DNA from: UBA2136 sp047635695
GTDB lineage: Bacteria; Pseudomonadota; Alphaproteobacteria; UBA2136
DNA length: 64,000 nt
Assembly (NCBI GenBank): GCA_047635695.1
Contig: JBLILN010000008.1
Location: forward strand, 21,200-85,199
Reading direction: 5' to 3'
Position 1 is the stretch's first letter. Each line of letters opens with the position of its first letter. The position numbers were made by a program, and so were the translations under genes. Positions 18,604 through 26,406 of the stretch are shown piece after piece. The notes below the pieces were generated by a model, which worked only from the letters and a program-made list of their open reading frames with translations, ran no database searches and was not told the DNA's origin.

Positions 18604-18635
18604 AAAAGAAAAAGGGCGCCACAAGAGCACCCTTT
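18604..18635 (-). terminator. Intrinsic terminator of the rpmI-rplT operon
   Basis: AAAGGGTGC and GCGCCCTTT pair on the minus strand and are followed by TTTTCTTTT. A second small hairpin, AACTC-GTAA-GAGTT (18642-18655), overlaps the end of rplT. Confidence 0.85.
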
Positions 18636-18653
18636 CCCAATAACTCGTAAGAG

Positions 18654-19010
18654 TTATTTAATAGCTGTCTTTGCTTTAGAAGCAAGCGCTGAAAATGCAG
18701 GAGCATCGTTCATTGCTAACCAAGCAAGTACTTTACGGTCAATATCGATTTCAGCCAATTTAAGGCCGTTCATCAATGTTGAGTAAGTCATCTCGTTTTC
18801 ACGCGCTGCAGCGTTAATACGTGTAATCCACAAACGGCGGAATTCACGTTTCTTCGTGCGACGGTCACGGTATGCATACTGTAGACCTTTTTCAACTTTT
18901 TCAATAGCTACACGGAAACAGCTTTTCGCTCTTCCTCGGTAACCTTTTGCCATTTTGATAATTTTCTTATGGCGTTTGCGTGCTGCTGCACCACCTACTA
19001 CTCTAGACAT
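18654..19010 (-). CDS. rplT: Large-subunit ribosomal protein L20
   Basis: The 118-residue protein has the complete L20 pattern: SRVVGGAAARKRHKKIIK at the basic N-terminus, RGRAKSCFRVAIE, and the conserved YRDRRTKKREFRRLWITRIN segment. L20 is an early assembly protein of the 50S subunit and represses its own operon in many bacteria by binding the mRNA leader. Its ATG overlaps the stop codon of rpmI (TAATG), indicating translational coupling. Confidence 0.98.
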   Translation of the reverse strand: MSRVVGGAAARKRHKKIIKMAKGYRGRAKSCFRVAIEKVEKGLQYAYRDRRTKKREFRRLWITRINAAARENEMTYSTLMNGLKLAEIDIDRKVLAWLAMNDAPAFSALASKAKTAIK

Positions 19011-19354
19011 TATTTAGTTCCTTTTGATGCTGTTGCAGTTTTAGCCTTAGTAGACTTAACCGCTGTTGCTGTTGCTGCTGCTAGCTCAGCTTTTGCTGCT
19101 GCGTTACGAGCCTGAACTTTTTTCAAAGCACGTGTACGTTTACGTTTAGCATTGAAGTATGGAAGCATTTTATCCACACGTGCGAAGTCAGCGTCACTTA
19201 CAAAGGTAGAACCTGCAAGTGCATAAGCTTTTTGACCTAGTTTAGACAGGAAGTGACCGTGTCCTTGAATACCACGTTTAATTTTACCCGTCGCTGTCGA
19301 CTTTGTAAAACGTTTCGCAGCGGCTTTTTTAGTTTTAAGTTTATAACCAGCCAT
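19010..19354 (-). CDS. rpmI: Large-subunit ribosomal protein L35 with a long C-terminal extension
   Basis: Residues 1-66 are a normal L35 (KLKTKKAAAKRF, TATGKIKRG, FVSDADFARVDKMLPY). L35 is usually about 65 residues long; this protein runs to 114, adding a roughly 48-residue Lys/Ala/Thr-rich, disordered-looking tail. Translation of rplT follows by stop-start overlap. infC, often found upstream, is absent. The start at 19354 overlaps the stop of a start-stop element (ATGTAATG). Confidence 0.96.
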   Translation of the reverse strand: MAGYKLKTKKAAAKRFTKSTATGKIKRGIQGHGHFLSKLGQKAYALAGSTFVSDADFARVDKMLPYFNAKRKRTRALKKVQARNAAAKAELAAATATAVKSTKAKTATASKGTK

Positions 19355-19706
19355 TACATTCGTCCTTTTTTTCAGGTGATAAGTGGCATTACCAACTTAT
19401 GCTTCAGACCTGCCGCTATGATGCGGAGTTTTAATAAGACCTTCATGGTGACTTATAAATAAGTACTTTGGGACCATTTCGGCAACCTATATATAGAAAT
19501 ACATCTATAACAAGCGGAAACTACGCCAATTGATGCCTAAAATCAAGCGTTATTTCATAAAAAGCATACTTTTTTCACTTTATTTTACTTCCCCCCTTGC
19601 AATGAATGAAAAAGACCTCTATATACCGTCTAGACATTGTGAAACATAACTTAGCGTTCACGTTACGAAACATCCCCATTTTTACCGTTTTCAAGGAAAA
19701 TCTTTT
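19352..19706. promoter_or_regulatory. rpmI leader and divergent promoter region
   Basis: This 352-base gap separates rpmI (minus) from the gene at 19707 (plus). On the minus strand AAAGGAC is followed by ATG TAA ATG, where the first ATG opens a one-codon frame whose stop overlaps the rpmI start. Upstream, AAGTTGG and CCACTT can pair, as expected for a ribosomal-protein leader, and a 24-codon frame (19446-19372) ends just before the rpmI ribosome site. L20-type autoregulation is an inference from the operon, not shown. Confidence 0.5.
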
Positions 19707-20060
19707 ATGAAGAGTATAGCCGTAAGCACTAAATGTAGCGCTTTATACGCCGCCTTTGCACAAATGCAAACAAAAGGTATCCTTAATAATTTAACAGACG
19801 CTGAAAAAATGATTACTGCTTTTGGTGGTGATATCAGCCAAAGAAACACCATTGAATTTGACTTTGAGTTATCGGGTAAATTCTATGAAGAACGTTTATA
19901 TGAGTATATAATTCCACAAACCTGCGGTACAGACACGACATTTTATGTCGATAAATACCTTGGCTTTGAATGCGGCAACCGTTTAGACCCGCGTTATAAA
20001 AAAATTATCACACATTTACACCTTTCACAAAAACAAGCTCAAAAGGCTTTACTTCACTAA
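19707..20060 (+). CDS. Small protein of unknown function
   Basis: The 117-residue soluble product is unrecognised. It begins MKSIAVSTKCSALYAAFAQM and has a YVDKYLGFECGNRLDPRY segment in its second half. The start follows CAAGGAAAA. TCTT-TTATG-AAGA can form a weak hairpin at the start. It is followed after 15 bases by another small gene and a shared terminator, so the two form an operon. Confidence 0.6.
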   Translation: MKSIAVSTKCSALYAAFAQMQTKGILNNLTDAEKMITAFGGDISQRNTIEFDFELSGKFYEERLYEYIIPQTCGTDTTFYVDKYLGFECGNRLDPRYKKIITHLHLSQKQAQKALLH

Positions 20061-20075
20061 TACAGGAAATTAAAT

Positions 20076-20381
20076 ATGCTTAAAACCCATGTTTCTCACA
20101 CATTTGTATCTCAAATGAATATCAACCAAATGTACGTTTTACGTGCTTGTTTTAACAACACAACAAACAATGTTGACCATGCCGATTTTTTTGATGAAAC
20201 CATTGAAAATGTCTCTACGGTTATGAACATTGAAAAGCCAGACGCCGAAAGACGTTTAAAACCTTATGTTTTTGCCAGAATTGAAGATGATGCAAAAGCC
20301 GTTGACCGTCATTTAAGTGAACGACTAGAAAAAAGCATGATCCAATACGCCAAAGGTGACGCCAGCAGCAGCGGGCGCTAA
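20076..20381 (+). CDS. Small protein of unknown function
   Basis: The 101-residue product looks helical and soluble, with an acidic middle (DHADFFDETIENV) and a Ser/Gly-rich end. No family is recognised. The ATG at 20076 follows ACAGGAAA. It is second in a two-gene operon and is followed by a classic UUCG-loop terminator. Confidence 0.6.
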   Translation: MLKTHVSHTFVSQMNINQMYVLRACFNNTTNNVDHADFFDETIENVSTVMNIEKPDAERRLKPYVFARIEDDAKAVDRHLSERLEKSMIQYAKGDASSSGR

Positions 20382-20400
20382 CCCTTTTATCGACATTTTA

Positions 20401-20425
20401 AGAAGGCTTCGGCCTTCTTTTTTTT
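20401..20425 (+). terminator. Intrinsic terminator with UUCG tetraloop
   Basis: AGAAGGC-TTCG-GCCTTCT followed by eight Ts. TATCGACAT precedes the stem by six bases. Confidence 0.93.
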
Positions 20426-20501
20426 GCCTTATAACCCATTGAAAAAAAATAAAACACCGCAAATGAGCATAAATAATGTCAATTTTATGTCATTTTTTAC
20501 T

Positions 20502-20650
20502 TTGTCATGCCTTATGCCTGTGGCTATAATTAATTAACTTGAACTTGAACTTGATGTTTTTACATTGAACTTCGGTTCTAAACGAAACACTTAACTTTTT
20601 ATTATTCTGTTTACGGCAATTTCGCTTGTAAACTCACAAACCTGGAGAGA
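20502..20650 (+). promoter_or_regulatory. Strong promoter and structured 5' leader
   Basis: TTGTCA (20502-20507), a 17-base spacer and TATAAT (20525-20530) form a near-consensus housekeeping promoter. The predicted leader of about 115 bases contains tandem TTGAAC units, a GAAC-TTCG-GTTC tetraloop hairpin (20567-20578) and a GTTTAC/GTAAAC inverted repeat (20609-20614 with 20628-20633), ending at the GGAGAG ribosome site of the gene at 20654. Confidence 0.7.
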
Positions 20651-20653
20651 CTT

Positions 20654-20989
20654 ATGTCTTTATCAAACAATACTGTCTTAGCTCAAACCTTAAACACTAC
20701 TTCACTTAATTTGCTCGATGAAAACGATTGTCGTTTAGTTCGTGCTGATAAAAATGGAGTAAAAGTTGATATTAGCGCAGTCGAAGATACTATACATGCC
20801 TTAGCTTGCGAATTAAATACTGATATTGAAACTTCTTTAAAAGTAATCCAAGCATATGCTGAAGCTAAATTAGCTGAGATTAACAACGCAACTGAAATGA
20901 AATGGAAGAGCAATCTACCATCAAGTACAGTTGTTCATGAAGGTACAACATCACGCGCAGAAAAAAATCAGCCTGTGAACTTTCATTAA
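20654..20989 (+). CDS. Small protein of unknown function with a structured leader
   Basis: The 111-residue soluble product is unrecognised. A central stretch (DISAVEDTIHALACELN) looks helical; the C-terminal 30 residues look disordered. GGAGAG precedes the ATG, and AGAC-TTAT-GTCT folds around the start codon. It has its own strong promoter and terminator, so it is an independent unit. Confidence 0.62.
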   Translation: MSLSNNTVLAQTLNTTSLNLLDENDCRLVRADKNGVKVDISAVEDTIHALACELNTDIETSLKVIQAYAEAKLAEINNATEMKWKSNLPSSTVVHEGTTSRAEKNQPVNFH

Positions 20990-21012
20990 AAATTTGATCC
21001 ACCACATCGAAT

Positions 21013-21038
21013 AGAGGGCTTTACGTCCTCTTTTTTTT
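21013..21038 (+). terminator. Intrinsic terminator
   Basis: AGAGG and CCTCT stem with a nine-base loop and eight Ts. CATCGAATA directly precedes the stem. Confidence 0.85.
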
Positions 21039-21190
21039 GCTTAAAAAGCAAACGCCACAAAGACAAATGCATGCCTAAAAGGGCTAAAACCCTTTCATTT
21101 ACACCCTGTCAGTTGTGATCCTATATTTATTTTCCCCCACCTCCATAAATACTTAGACAATTAAAACGGGTGTAATAAGGGGACTAACAC

Positions 21191-21586
21191 ATGGGTAAAA
21201 AAAGTAAACATCAACAACCATCAAAAAAACAACAAGCTGAAGATTTAACAGTTAACTTTGCAGGGCTTGAATATAAATGTGCCGACCAACAAGAAGTGGA
21301 AGATTTAAAGCTATGCGTTTCACGCGCTGAAAACCTGCTAAGAGACGACGCACTCACAAGAGCTCAAGCCGAAACACCAAACTTTGGTGAAGGGCAAGAA
21401 GCAAAAACCTTACAAATTGAAAATGCGAAATATCAACAATATGCAAGCCTTGCAACGTCTGACCCTGAAAAAGTTTGCCCGATTGTAGAGCAAGAACTTC
21501 GAAGCTTGATCAAGGAGCGCCAACGTGCTGAATTAGGTGAGCCAGAAAACAATATGCACCCTGAACATGAAATGTCCATGGCGTAA
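21191..21586 (+). CDS. Small charged protein of unknown function
   Basis: The 131-residue protein starts with a Lys/Gln-rich tract (MGKKSKHQQPSKKQQ), continues as a helical, probably coiled-coil-like region and ends in an acidic His/Met-rich tail. It matches no family I know. The ATG follows AAGGGG. It converges on accD, with the nested hairpin at 21616-21707 between them. Confidence 0.6.
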   Translation: MGKKSKHQQPSKKQQAEDLTVNFAGLEYKCADQQEVEDLKLCVSRAENLLRDDALTRAQAETPNFGEGQEAKTLQIENAKYQQYASLATSDPEKVCPIVEQELRSLIKERQRAELGEPENNMHPEHEMSMA

Positions 21587-21615
21587 GCGACAATAAACAA
21601 ATGCCTTTTTAAGAA

Positions 21616-21707
21616 GGCCTACCTAAATGATGAGATAAATTGGACGTTGCCACGTAGGCAATAACATTCAATGAAGCGTAAAATAACGCTCAAAGGTGAT
21701 TAGGTGG
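21616..21707. repeat. Nested hairpin between convergent genes
   Basis: CTACCTAA (21619-21626) pairs with TTAGGTGG (21700-21707). Inside are ATTG/CAAT (21639-21642 with 21669-21672) and TTGCC-ACGTA-GGCAA (21647-21661). The core GTTGCCA...TAGGCAAT also occurs in the hairpin at 12939-12997. It lies in the accD 3' region and lacks a terminator-type T run on the accD side. Confidence 0.55.
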
Positions 21708-22553
21708 CTATTTTTTAAGAAGGATCTTTATAATATTAGAAAGTGTCTTCGCTTGCTCATGCCTGCCAACAACCATATCAAGCATACCATGCTCCATTAA
21801 GTATTCCGCAGTTTGGAAACCTTCTGGCAATGTTTCACCAATGGTTTGTTGAATAACACGCTGTCCTGCAAAGCCTATAAGCGCCTTTGGTTCTGCAATT
21901 AAAACGTCCCCCTGCATGGCAAAGGAAGCGGTTACACCACCTGTTGTTGGGTCGGTAAGCATAACAATATAAGGCAAACCAGCGTCTTTCACGACTGAAA
22001 TAGCTGCCGTGCTGCGTGCCATTTGCATAAGGGATAATATACCTTCTTGCATGCGCGCACCACCTGAAGCGGGTATCATTAACAGTGGCAATTCTAATTC
22101 TTTGGCTTTTTCAGCCGCCGCTACCATGGCTTCGCCTAAGTAACAACCCATTGAACCCGCCATAAAGGCAAAGTCAAACAGGCAGATAACGCACTTTTCA
22201 CCGTCAATCGACGCTGTAACAACCTTAAAGGCGTCAGCATTATCAGAATTTTTTTTCGCTTCTTTTAAGCGGTCAACATAAGGCTTGCGGTCTTTAAATT
22301 TCAAAGGGTCCACACGTGGCGCCTTCACAGGAATGTCTACAGCAGAGCCCTCGTCCACTAAATATGACAAGCGCTCATTCACATTTATACGGTGGTGATG
22401 GCGACAATTAGGGCAAATATTCAAGTTTGCAGAAAGGTCTTTTTTATAAAGCATGTCTGAACATGACGGGCATTTTACCCACACGTTTGCCTTCACATCT
22501 TTTTTAGATTTTGTGAATACACCAGGCTTTACTATGTCTTTTAACCAACTCAT
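21708..22553 (-). CDS. accD: Acetyl-CoA carboxylase carboxyltransferase beta subunit
   Basis: AccD forms the carboxyltransferase with AccA, making malonyl-CoA for fatty-acid synthesis. The protein has the N-terminal C4 zinc finger (CPSC and CPNC) and the crotonase-fold core with SGGARMQEG and TDPTTGGVTASF. I place the start at 22553 (MSWLKD), which matches family N-termini; an upstream in-frame ATG at 22622 would add 23 atypical residues without a ribosome site. It stands alone here. Confidence 0.95.
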   Translation of the reverse strand: MSWLKDIVKPGVFTKSKKDVKANVWVKCPSCSDMLYKKDLSANLNICPNCRHHHRINVNERLSYLVDEGSAVDIPVKAPRVDPLKFKDRKPYVDRLKEAKKNSDNADAFKVVTASIDGEKCVICLFDFAFMAGSMGCYLGEAMVAAAEKAKELELPLLMIPASGGARMQEGILSLMQMARSTAAISVVKDAGLPYIVMLTDPTTGGVTASFAMQGDVLIAEPKALIGFAGQRVIQQTIGETLPEGFQTAEYLMEHGMLDMVVGRHEQAKTLSNIIKILLKK

Positions 22554-22734
22554 GCCGTAACTTATAGCCTTATAATTACAATAATAAGCCCGCACTATGC
22601 CATAAAACCGTTCATTTATCAAAAAATAAATCGTAAAAACGTTGCCGTGTATACAAATTATTGATATAACTTACTTAGTTAATTAAATAGAACCATCTTA
22701 TACCCTTTTTTTATACCCCCTTTTAGGAGGCTTT

Positions 22735-23154
22735 ATGCCTAATATAAAAGTTGAATCCCTTATCCATGGTAGTAACACTGAAATGGAAGAAGATTATATT
22801 TCCAATCTTATAAAATGCGGAAAATTAAGTGAAGCCTTTAATGAAGGTGAAAACCCATCTCATATAACAATTGTTTACGGGCTGGAATGTAGCATCAGCG
22901 AGTTGTATGAATATTTAGAAATACGCAATTTATTTAAACATTTAGCTATAAACTTACCTTCTCCTGGCGGTATGGATGCTTATGCATTTTTTGGCAAAAA
23001 ACCGGCCGATGATCAAATACGCCTCGTTTGCTCAAGCCCATTTATGCGTGATAACTGTGTAAGCTACGTCCGTTGCGGTAAAAACAAAGGCAGCGAACAT
23101 TACAACACTTATAAAATTAGACAAGTTGTTCAATTACCTGAAGACAACGACTAA
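22735..23154 (+). CDS. Small protein of unknown function
   Basis: The 139-residue soluble protein is unrecognised. It contains four cysteines and a conserved-looking NLPSPGGMDAYAFFG segment. AGGAGG precedes the ATG, and AGGC-TTTAT-GCCT folds across the ribosome site and start codon. A terminator follows 15 bases after the stop; the gene is a single unit. Confidence 0.62.
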   Translation: MPNIKVESLIHGSNTEMEEDYISNLIKCGKLSEAFNEGENPSHITIVYGLECSISELYEYLEIRNLFKHLAINLPSPGGMDAYAFFGKKPADDQIRLVCSSPFMRDNCVSYVRCGKNKGSEHYNTYKIRQVVQLPEDND

Positions 23155-23167
23155 CCACATCGAATTT

Positions 23168-23196
23168 AAAACCACCCTCATCAGGGTGGTTTTTGT
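23168..23196 (+). terminator. Intrinsic terminator
   Basis: ACCACCCT-CATC-AGGGTGGT followed by TTTTG. CATCGAATTT precedes the stem. Confidence 0.9.
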
Positions 23197-23393
23197 TTGT
23201 CATGCCCTTTATATAAAGCGACATTTAAGGTTATTTATTTTTTTAATGCTATTTTCATGCGTCAAGGCGTTGATGTATTATTATTCTTGCTTTATAGTGA
23301 ACTCGTTTTTAAATGCCCATTTAAAAACCGACCCGATATCTAAATTATAGACGGGGCTGAATTATAGACACAACAAAAGAAAGTGTACGACAT

Positions 23394-23927
23394 ATGAGTT
23401 TTGACAAAGTACCAGCGGGTAAAAACGCCCCTGATGACATCTATGTAATCATCGAAAACCCAATGAGAACGGCCCATATGAAATATGAAGTCGACAAAGA
23501 AACAGGCTGTCTTTTTGTAGATAGATTTTTACCAATGCCTATGTTTTTCCCGGCACACTATGGCTACATTAATCAGACATTAGGTGGTGACGGTGACCCT
23601 GTAGACGCCTTTGTTATGACTGATATTGACGTTGTTCCAGGCTCTGTTATTCGTTGTCGTCCTATTGGCATGCTTGTAACGGAAGACGAAAGCGGTATGG
23701 ACGAGAAGCTTATTTGCGTTCCACACACAAAGCTTGACCGTCGTTACGACAAAATGAACGATGTGAATGACATCGACCCAATGTTCAAAAAACAACTAGA
23801 ACAATTTTACGCTAACTACAAAAACCTTGAAGAAGGCAAATGGGTTAAGCTTTCTGGTTGGGAAGACGCTGCCGCTGCGAAGAAGTGCATCGTTGAAGGC
23901 ATGGAACGCTTGGCTAGTCACTCGTAA
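23394..23927 (+). CDS. ppa: Inorganic pyrophosphatase
   Basis: The 177-residue length and sequence match type I soluble pyrophosphatase, which hydrolyses PPi in the cytoplasm. The signature DGDPVDAFV places metal ligands D66, D68 and D71; KETG, HYGYI and the LDRRYDKMNDVNDI region (active-site Asp/Lys) are all present. GAAAG precedes the ATG, a weak ribosome site. The gene is monocistronic with a terminator 75 bases downstream. Confidence 0.97.
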   Translation: MSFDKVPAGKNAPDDIYVIIENPMRTAHMKYEVDKETGCLFVDRFLPMPMFFPAHYGYINQTLGGDGDPVDAFVMTDIDVVPGSVIRCRPIGMLVTEDESGMDEKLICVPHTKLDRRYDKMNDVNDIDPMFKKQLEQFYANYKNLEEGKWVKLSGWEDAAAAKKCIVEGMERLASHS

Positions 23928-24000
23928 CCCTTTTAATCCCATAAACTTTTACTTTTATAGTAACGGCATGACAGTAATAGCCTTTAGACTATGAATGCAA

Positions 24001-24028
24001 AAAACCTCCCAATCGGGAGGTTTTTTTT
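24001..24028. terminator. Bidirectional intrinsic terminator
   Basis: AAAACCTCCC-AATC-GGGAGGTTTT with further Ts on the plus side and As on the minus side. It serves ppa and the convergent gene at 24048. Confidence 0.88.
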
Positions 24029-24047
24029 ATATAAAGCTTGCATGTCG

Positions 24048-24476
24048 TTATTTTTTACCAGCTTTATAGTAGTGTTTATATTTTTTAAGAAAAGACATGC
24101 TTACGTCAAATCTTAAATCAATATAAGTATTAAAAAGACGCGTTAAACATACATTTCTCGCATCCTCTTTTAAGCCGTCGGCTGTACAGGTTTTATATTC
24201 AGACGGAAGAGCCGTTTCAATAGCGCTTTCATCTATAAATTTTACAGCCTCTGCCTTCTCTTCATCTGTAGCGGTTGTTGACATAACAACCTGTCTTGCT
24301 AATCCATTAAAAGCATACGAAATACAGAGAAGTTTATGACCCGAATCATCTCCACATTGGGAAGTTATGATATCAAAATTTGTATATGGCGTGTTCTCGT
24401 TCAAGTGGTCGTTTAACAAAGAAAATAAAGCCAAAGCAGCGAACGCCACAAAAGCAAAGATCATTAATTTTTTCAT
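24048..24476 (-). CDS. Small exported or membrane-anchored protein
   Basis: The 142-residue product begins MKKLMIFAFVAFAALALFSLL, a signal peptide or N-terminal anchor without a clear cleavage site or lipobox. The rest is soluble and contains four cysteines (CGDD, LLC, KTC, NVC), suggesting disulfides in the periplasm. The start at 24476 is chosen for GAGGTAA upstream; a longer frame to 24539 has no ribosome site. Function unknown. Confidence 0.62.
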   Translation of the reverse strand: MKKLMIFAFVAFAALALFSLLNDHLNENTPYTNFDIITSQCGDDSGHKLLCISYAFNGLARQVVMSTTATDEEKAEAVKFIDESAIETALPSEYKTCTADGLKEDARNVCLTRLFNTYIDLRFDVSMSFLKKYKHYYKAGKK

Positions 24477-24743
24477 AAGGGTTACCTCGACAAGGCTATA
24501 AAAGGAATAAAAGGTTGTTTTACAGAAGGTAGTATACACTTTTAACCATTAGTAACAAGATATTATGCCCATAAATAGCAAAAAAAGAGAATCAAATAGG
24601 AACCAAAACGCCCTTTATTCTTCTTTTATAGGCGTCAATACCACCTCTATTCGCTTTTGATTCGCTTTCAATTCCGCTCAAAACTGACACAAGTTAATAA
24701 ACGCTAACAAAAAAAATAAGCGCCAAAACATGATAAAGCAAAC

Positions 24744-25778
24744 TTAAATTTGATTCAGCACAAAAGCCCAAACAAGAATTTGTGGTAATGTAATCAGCGG
24801 TAAAAACAAGGCCGTTTTCCACTGGCCCAGCGTTTCCCTTAAAATCATAATCTCCGTATAATCGGTAGAAACGCCCGCCATTAAAAAGGCAAAGCTGTTG
24901 CCTGGTGCATCTGCTTTATTAAATATATCCGCCGCTATGGGTACAGAGCCCTCACTGCAAACTTCTATCACCGTTGCCGCCATGGTGGTTGTCATGAGTC
25001 CAAGCACTGTCGCACCAAAATAAGTTGCAAAACTTTCCGCTGGCATAAACTCACGCACCAAGGCCGCCATAACCACACCAAACAAAAGCCATTTAACCAC
25101 AATCTTGGCGTCACGCACGCCCGCCGTTAACATAGAAACAAAGGCTGACATTGACTTATCGCGCCCTTTAAAAGCTTTTTTGAACTCTGCTTTAAAGTGA
25201 TAATCAACAGGTAAGTCAACCTTATTGGGGTTGGCTTTTAACGTACCGCGGCCTACAGCTTTATCAAACAAATAACCACTGACAAAAGCAATAACCATCG
25301 AAAGAACAAGGAAGGTCAACATCCATTTAAAACCAATAAAGGCCCATAAAATAAGGGTGAGTGATAATGAATTCCAAGGGCTGGCAATTAAAAAGGCCAT
25401 TACCTGACCAATAGAAGCACCACGTTCATAAAGTTTTGCCCCCACCATTAAAATGCCGTGGCTACAAAGGTCTAGCATAACACCCGCACAAGTGGCACGC
25501 ACAAGGCCACTGTTTGTACCACCTTTACCAAGGGCCGCAACCACTAATTCACGCGGAATACGGCCAACAATGCCTACAAAAAGTACGCCTAAGGCAAGCC
25601 CCCACCACATACTGTTCATAATTTCAAATACATTGGCGGCTAAGCTTTGCATGCCGTCAATCGACAGGCCTAAATAGACAGAAAATAGATTAAGAATATA
25701 AAACACGGCCACAGATAAAAGTGATGCTATGAATATGATATCATAGCGTTTTTTTGGTTTTGCGCAGCAATCAGACAT
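24744..25778 (-). CDS. Predicted permease, ArsP/DUF318 family
   Basis: The 344-residue protein has about eight to ten membrane segments and the two internal permease halves typical of the DUF318/ArsP_1 family, with SHGILMVGAKLYERG and SPWNSLSLTL in the first and EVCSEGSVPIAADIFN in the second. A CC pair sits near the N-terminus (MSDCCAKPKKR). Family members are linked to efflux of organoarsenicals or transition metals; the substrate here is unknown. No metal-responsive regulator is adjacent. Confidence 0.82.
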   Translation of the reverse strand: MSDCCAKPKKRYDIIFIASLLSVAVFYILNLFSVYLGLSIDGMQSLAANVFEIMNSMWWGLALGVLFVGIVGRIPRELVVAALGKGGTNSGLVRATCAGVMLDLCSHGILMVGAKLYERGASIGQVMAFLIASPWNSLSLTLILWAFIGFKWMLTFLVLSMVIAFVSGYLFDKAVGRGTLKANPNKVDLPVDYHFKAEFKKAFKGRDKSMSAFVSMLTAGVRDAKIVVKWLLFGVVMAALVREFMPAESFATYFGATVLGLMTTTMAATVIEVCSEGSVPIAADIFNKADAPGNSFAFLMAGVSTDYTEIMILRETLGQWKTALFLPLITLPQILVWAFVLNQI

Positions 25779-25816
25779 GTTTTAAGACCTTTTATTTATT
25801 ACGAGTACCATTGGAA

Positions 25817-25845
25817 CATAAAAAAAGGGGTTTAACACCCCTTTT
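25817..25845 (-). terminator. Second of two tandem minus-strand terminators
   Basis: AAAAGGGG and CCCCTTTT stem with a seven-base loop and a long minus-strand T run. Confidence 0.8.
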
Positions 25846-25894
25846 CGAAAATTGCTATCATTTTTACTGGCAAAGGTAAATTAAGAGTAAAGCA

Positions 25895-25926
25895 TAAAAA
25901 AACCTTCCATTAAGAAGGCTTTTTAT
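25895..25926 (-). terminator. Intrinsic terminator of the gene at 25940
   Basis: GCCTTC and GAAGGT-type stem with a minus-strand T run. TATCGAATAAAAA directly precedes the stem. Confidence 0.82.
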
Positions 25927-25939
25927 TCGATACGTTATT

Positions 25940-26287
25940 TTAATCGGTTAAGTGAATCACCAGCCAATCACCCATAGCATGATAAGCGGAAAAACCTTTC
26001 TCTTTTAAGGACTTAACCACCACATCCGATACAGCGTTCGTTGCAACACCATAAAAATGTGGTATTTTAACTTCAACCTTATCATCGGTAAAATTAATAC
26101 TTTCATTTGGATGTTCATTCTTTCTTGAAATTTCTTTCAGATGGCGTTGAGTCATTACTTTTAAGCATTCAATTTCTAACGCCTTAATGTTTGCCTGAAG
26201 TAAAACTTGATATAAGTCACCTCCACCTAAAGAGCGCGCATTATATTCGTCTTTCGTTTGTGGGAAAGGGTTTTGTTGATTACTCAT
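25940..26287 (-). CDS. Small protein of unknown function
   Basis: The 115-residue soluble product is unrecognised. The middle is helical (LLQANIKALEIECLKVMTQR) and the end looks like a small alpha/beta domain (VEVKIPHFYGVA, DWLVIHLTD). GGAGGT precedes the ATG at 26287, and TACTC-GTTAT-GAGTA folds around the start. Two terminators follow. A longer frame to 26326 lacks support. Confidence 0.62.
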   Translation of the reverse strand: MSNQQNPFPQTKDEYNARSLGGGDLYQVLLQANIKALEIECLKVMTQRHLKEISRKNEHPNESINFTDDKVEVKIPHFYGVATNAVSDVVVKSLKEKGFSAYHAMGDWLVIHLTD

Positions 26288-26406
26288 AACGAGTACCTCC
26301 GTAAAAGGAAAAAAGATATTTTTCAATATATATTATGCATATTAAAGTTATAATTACAAGGGACTAGAAAAAAAACTCCTAGCATTTGATTAAACCTAAA
26401 CACATC

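Noticed and set aside
24540..24743. Possible gene between 24540 and 24743
   Set aside because: No frame with a ribosome site; left as spacer.
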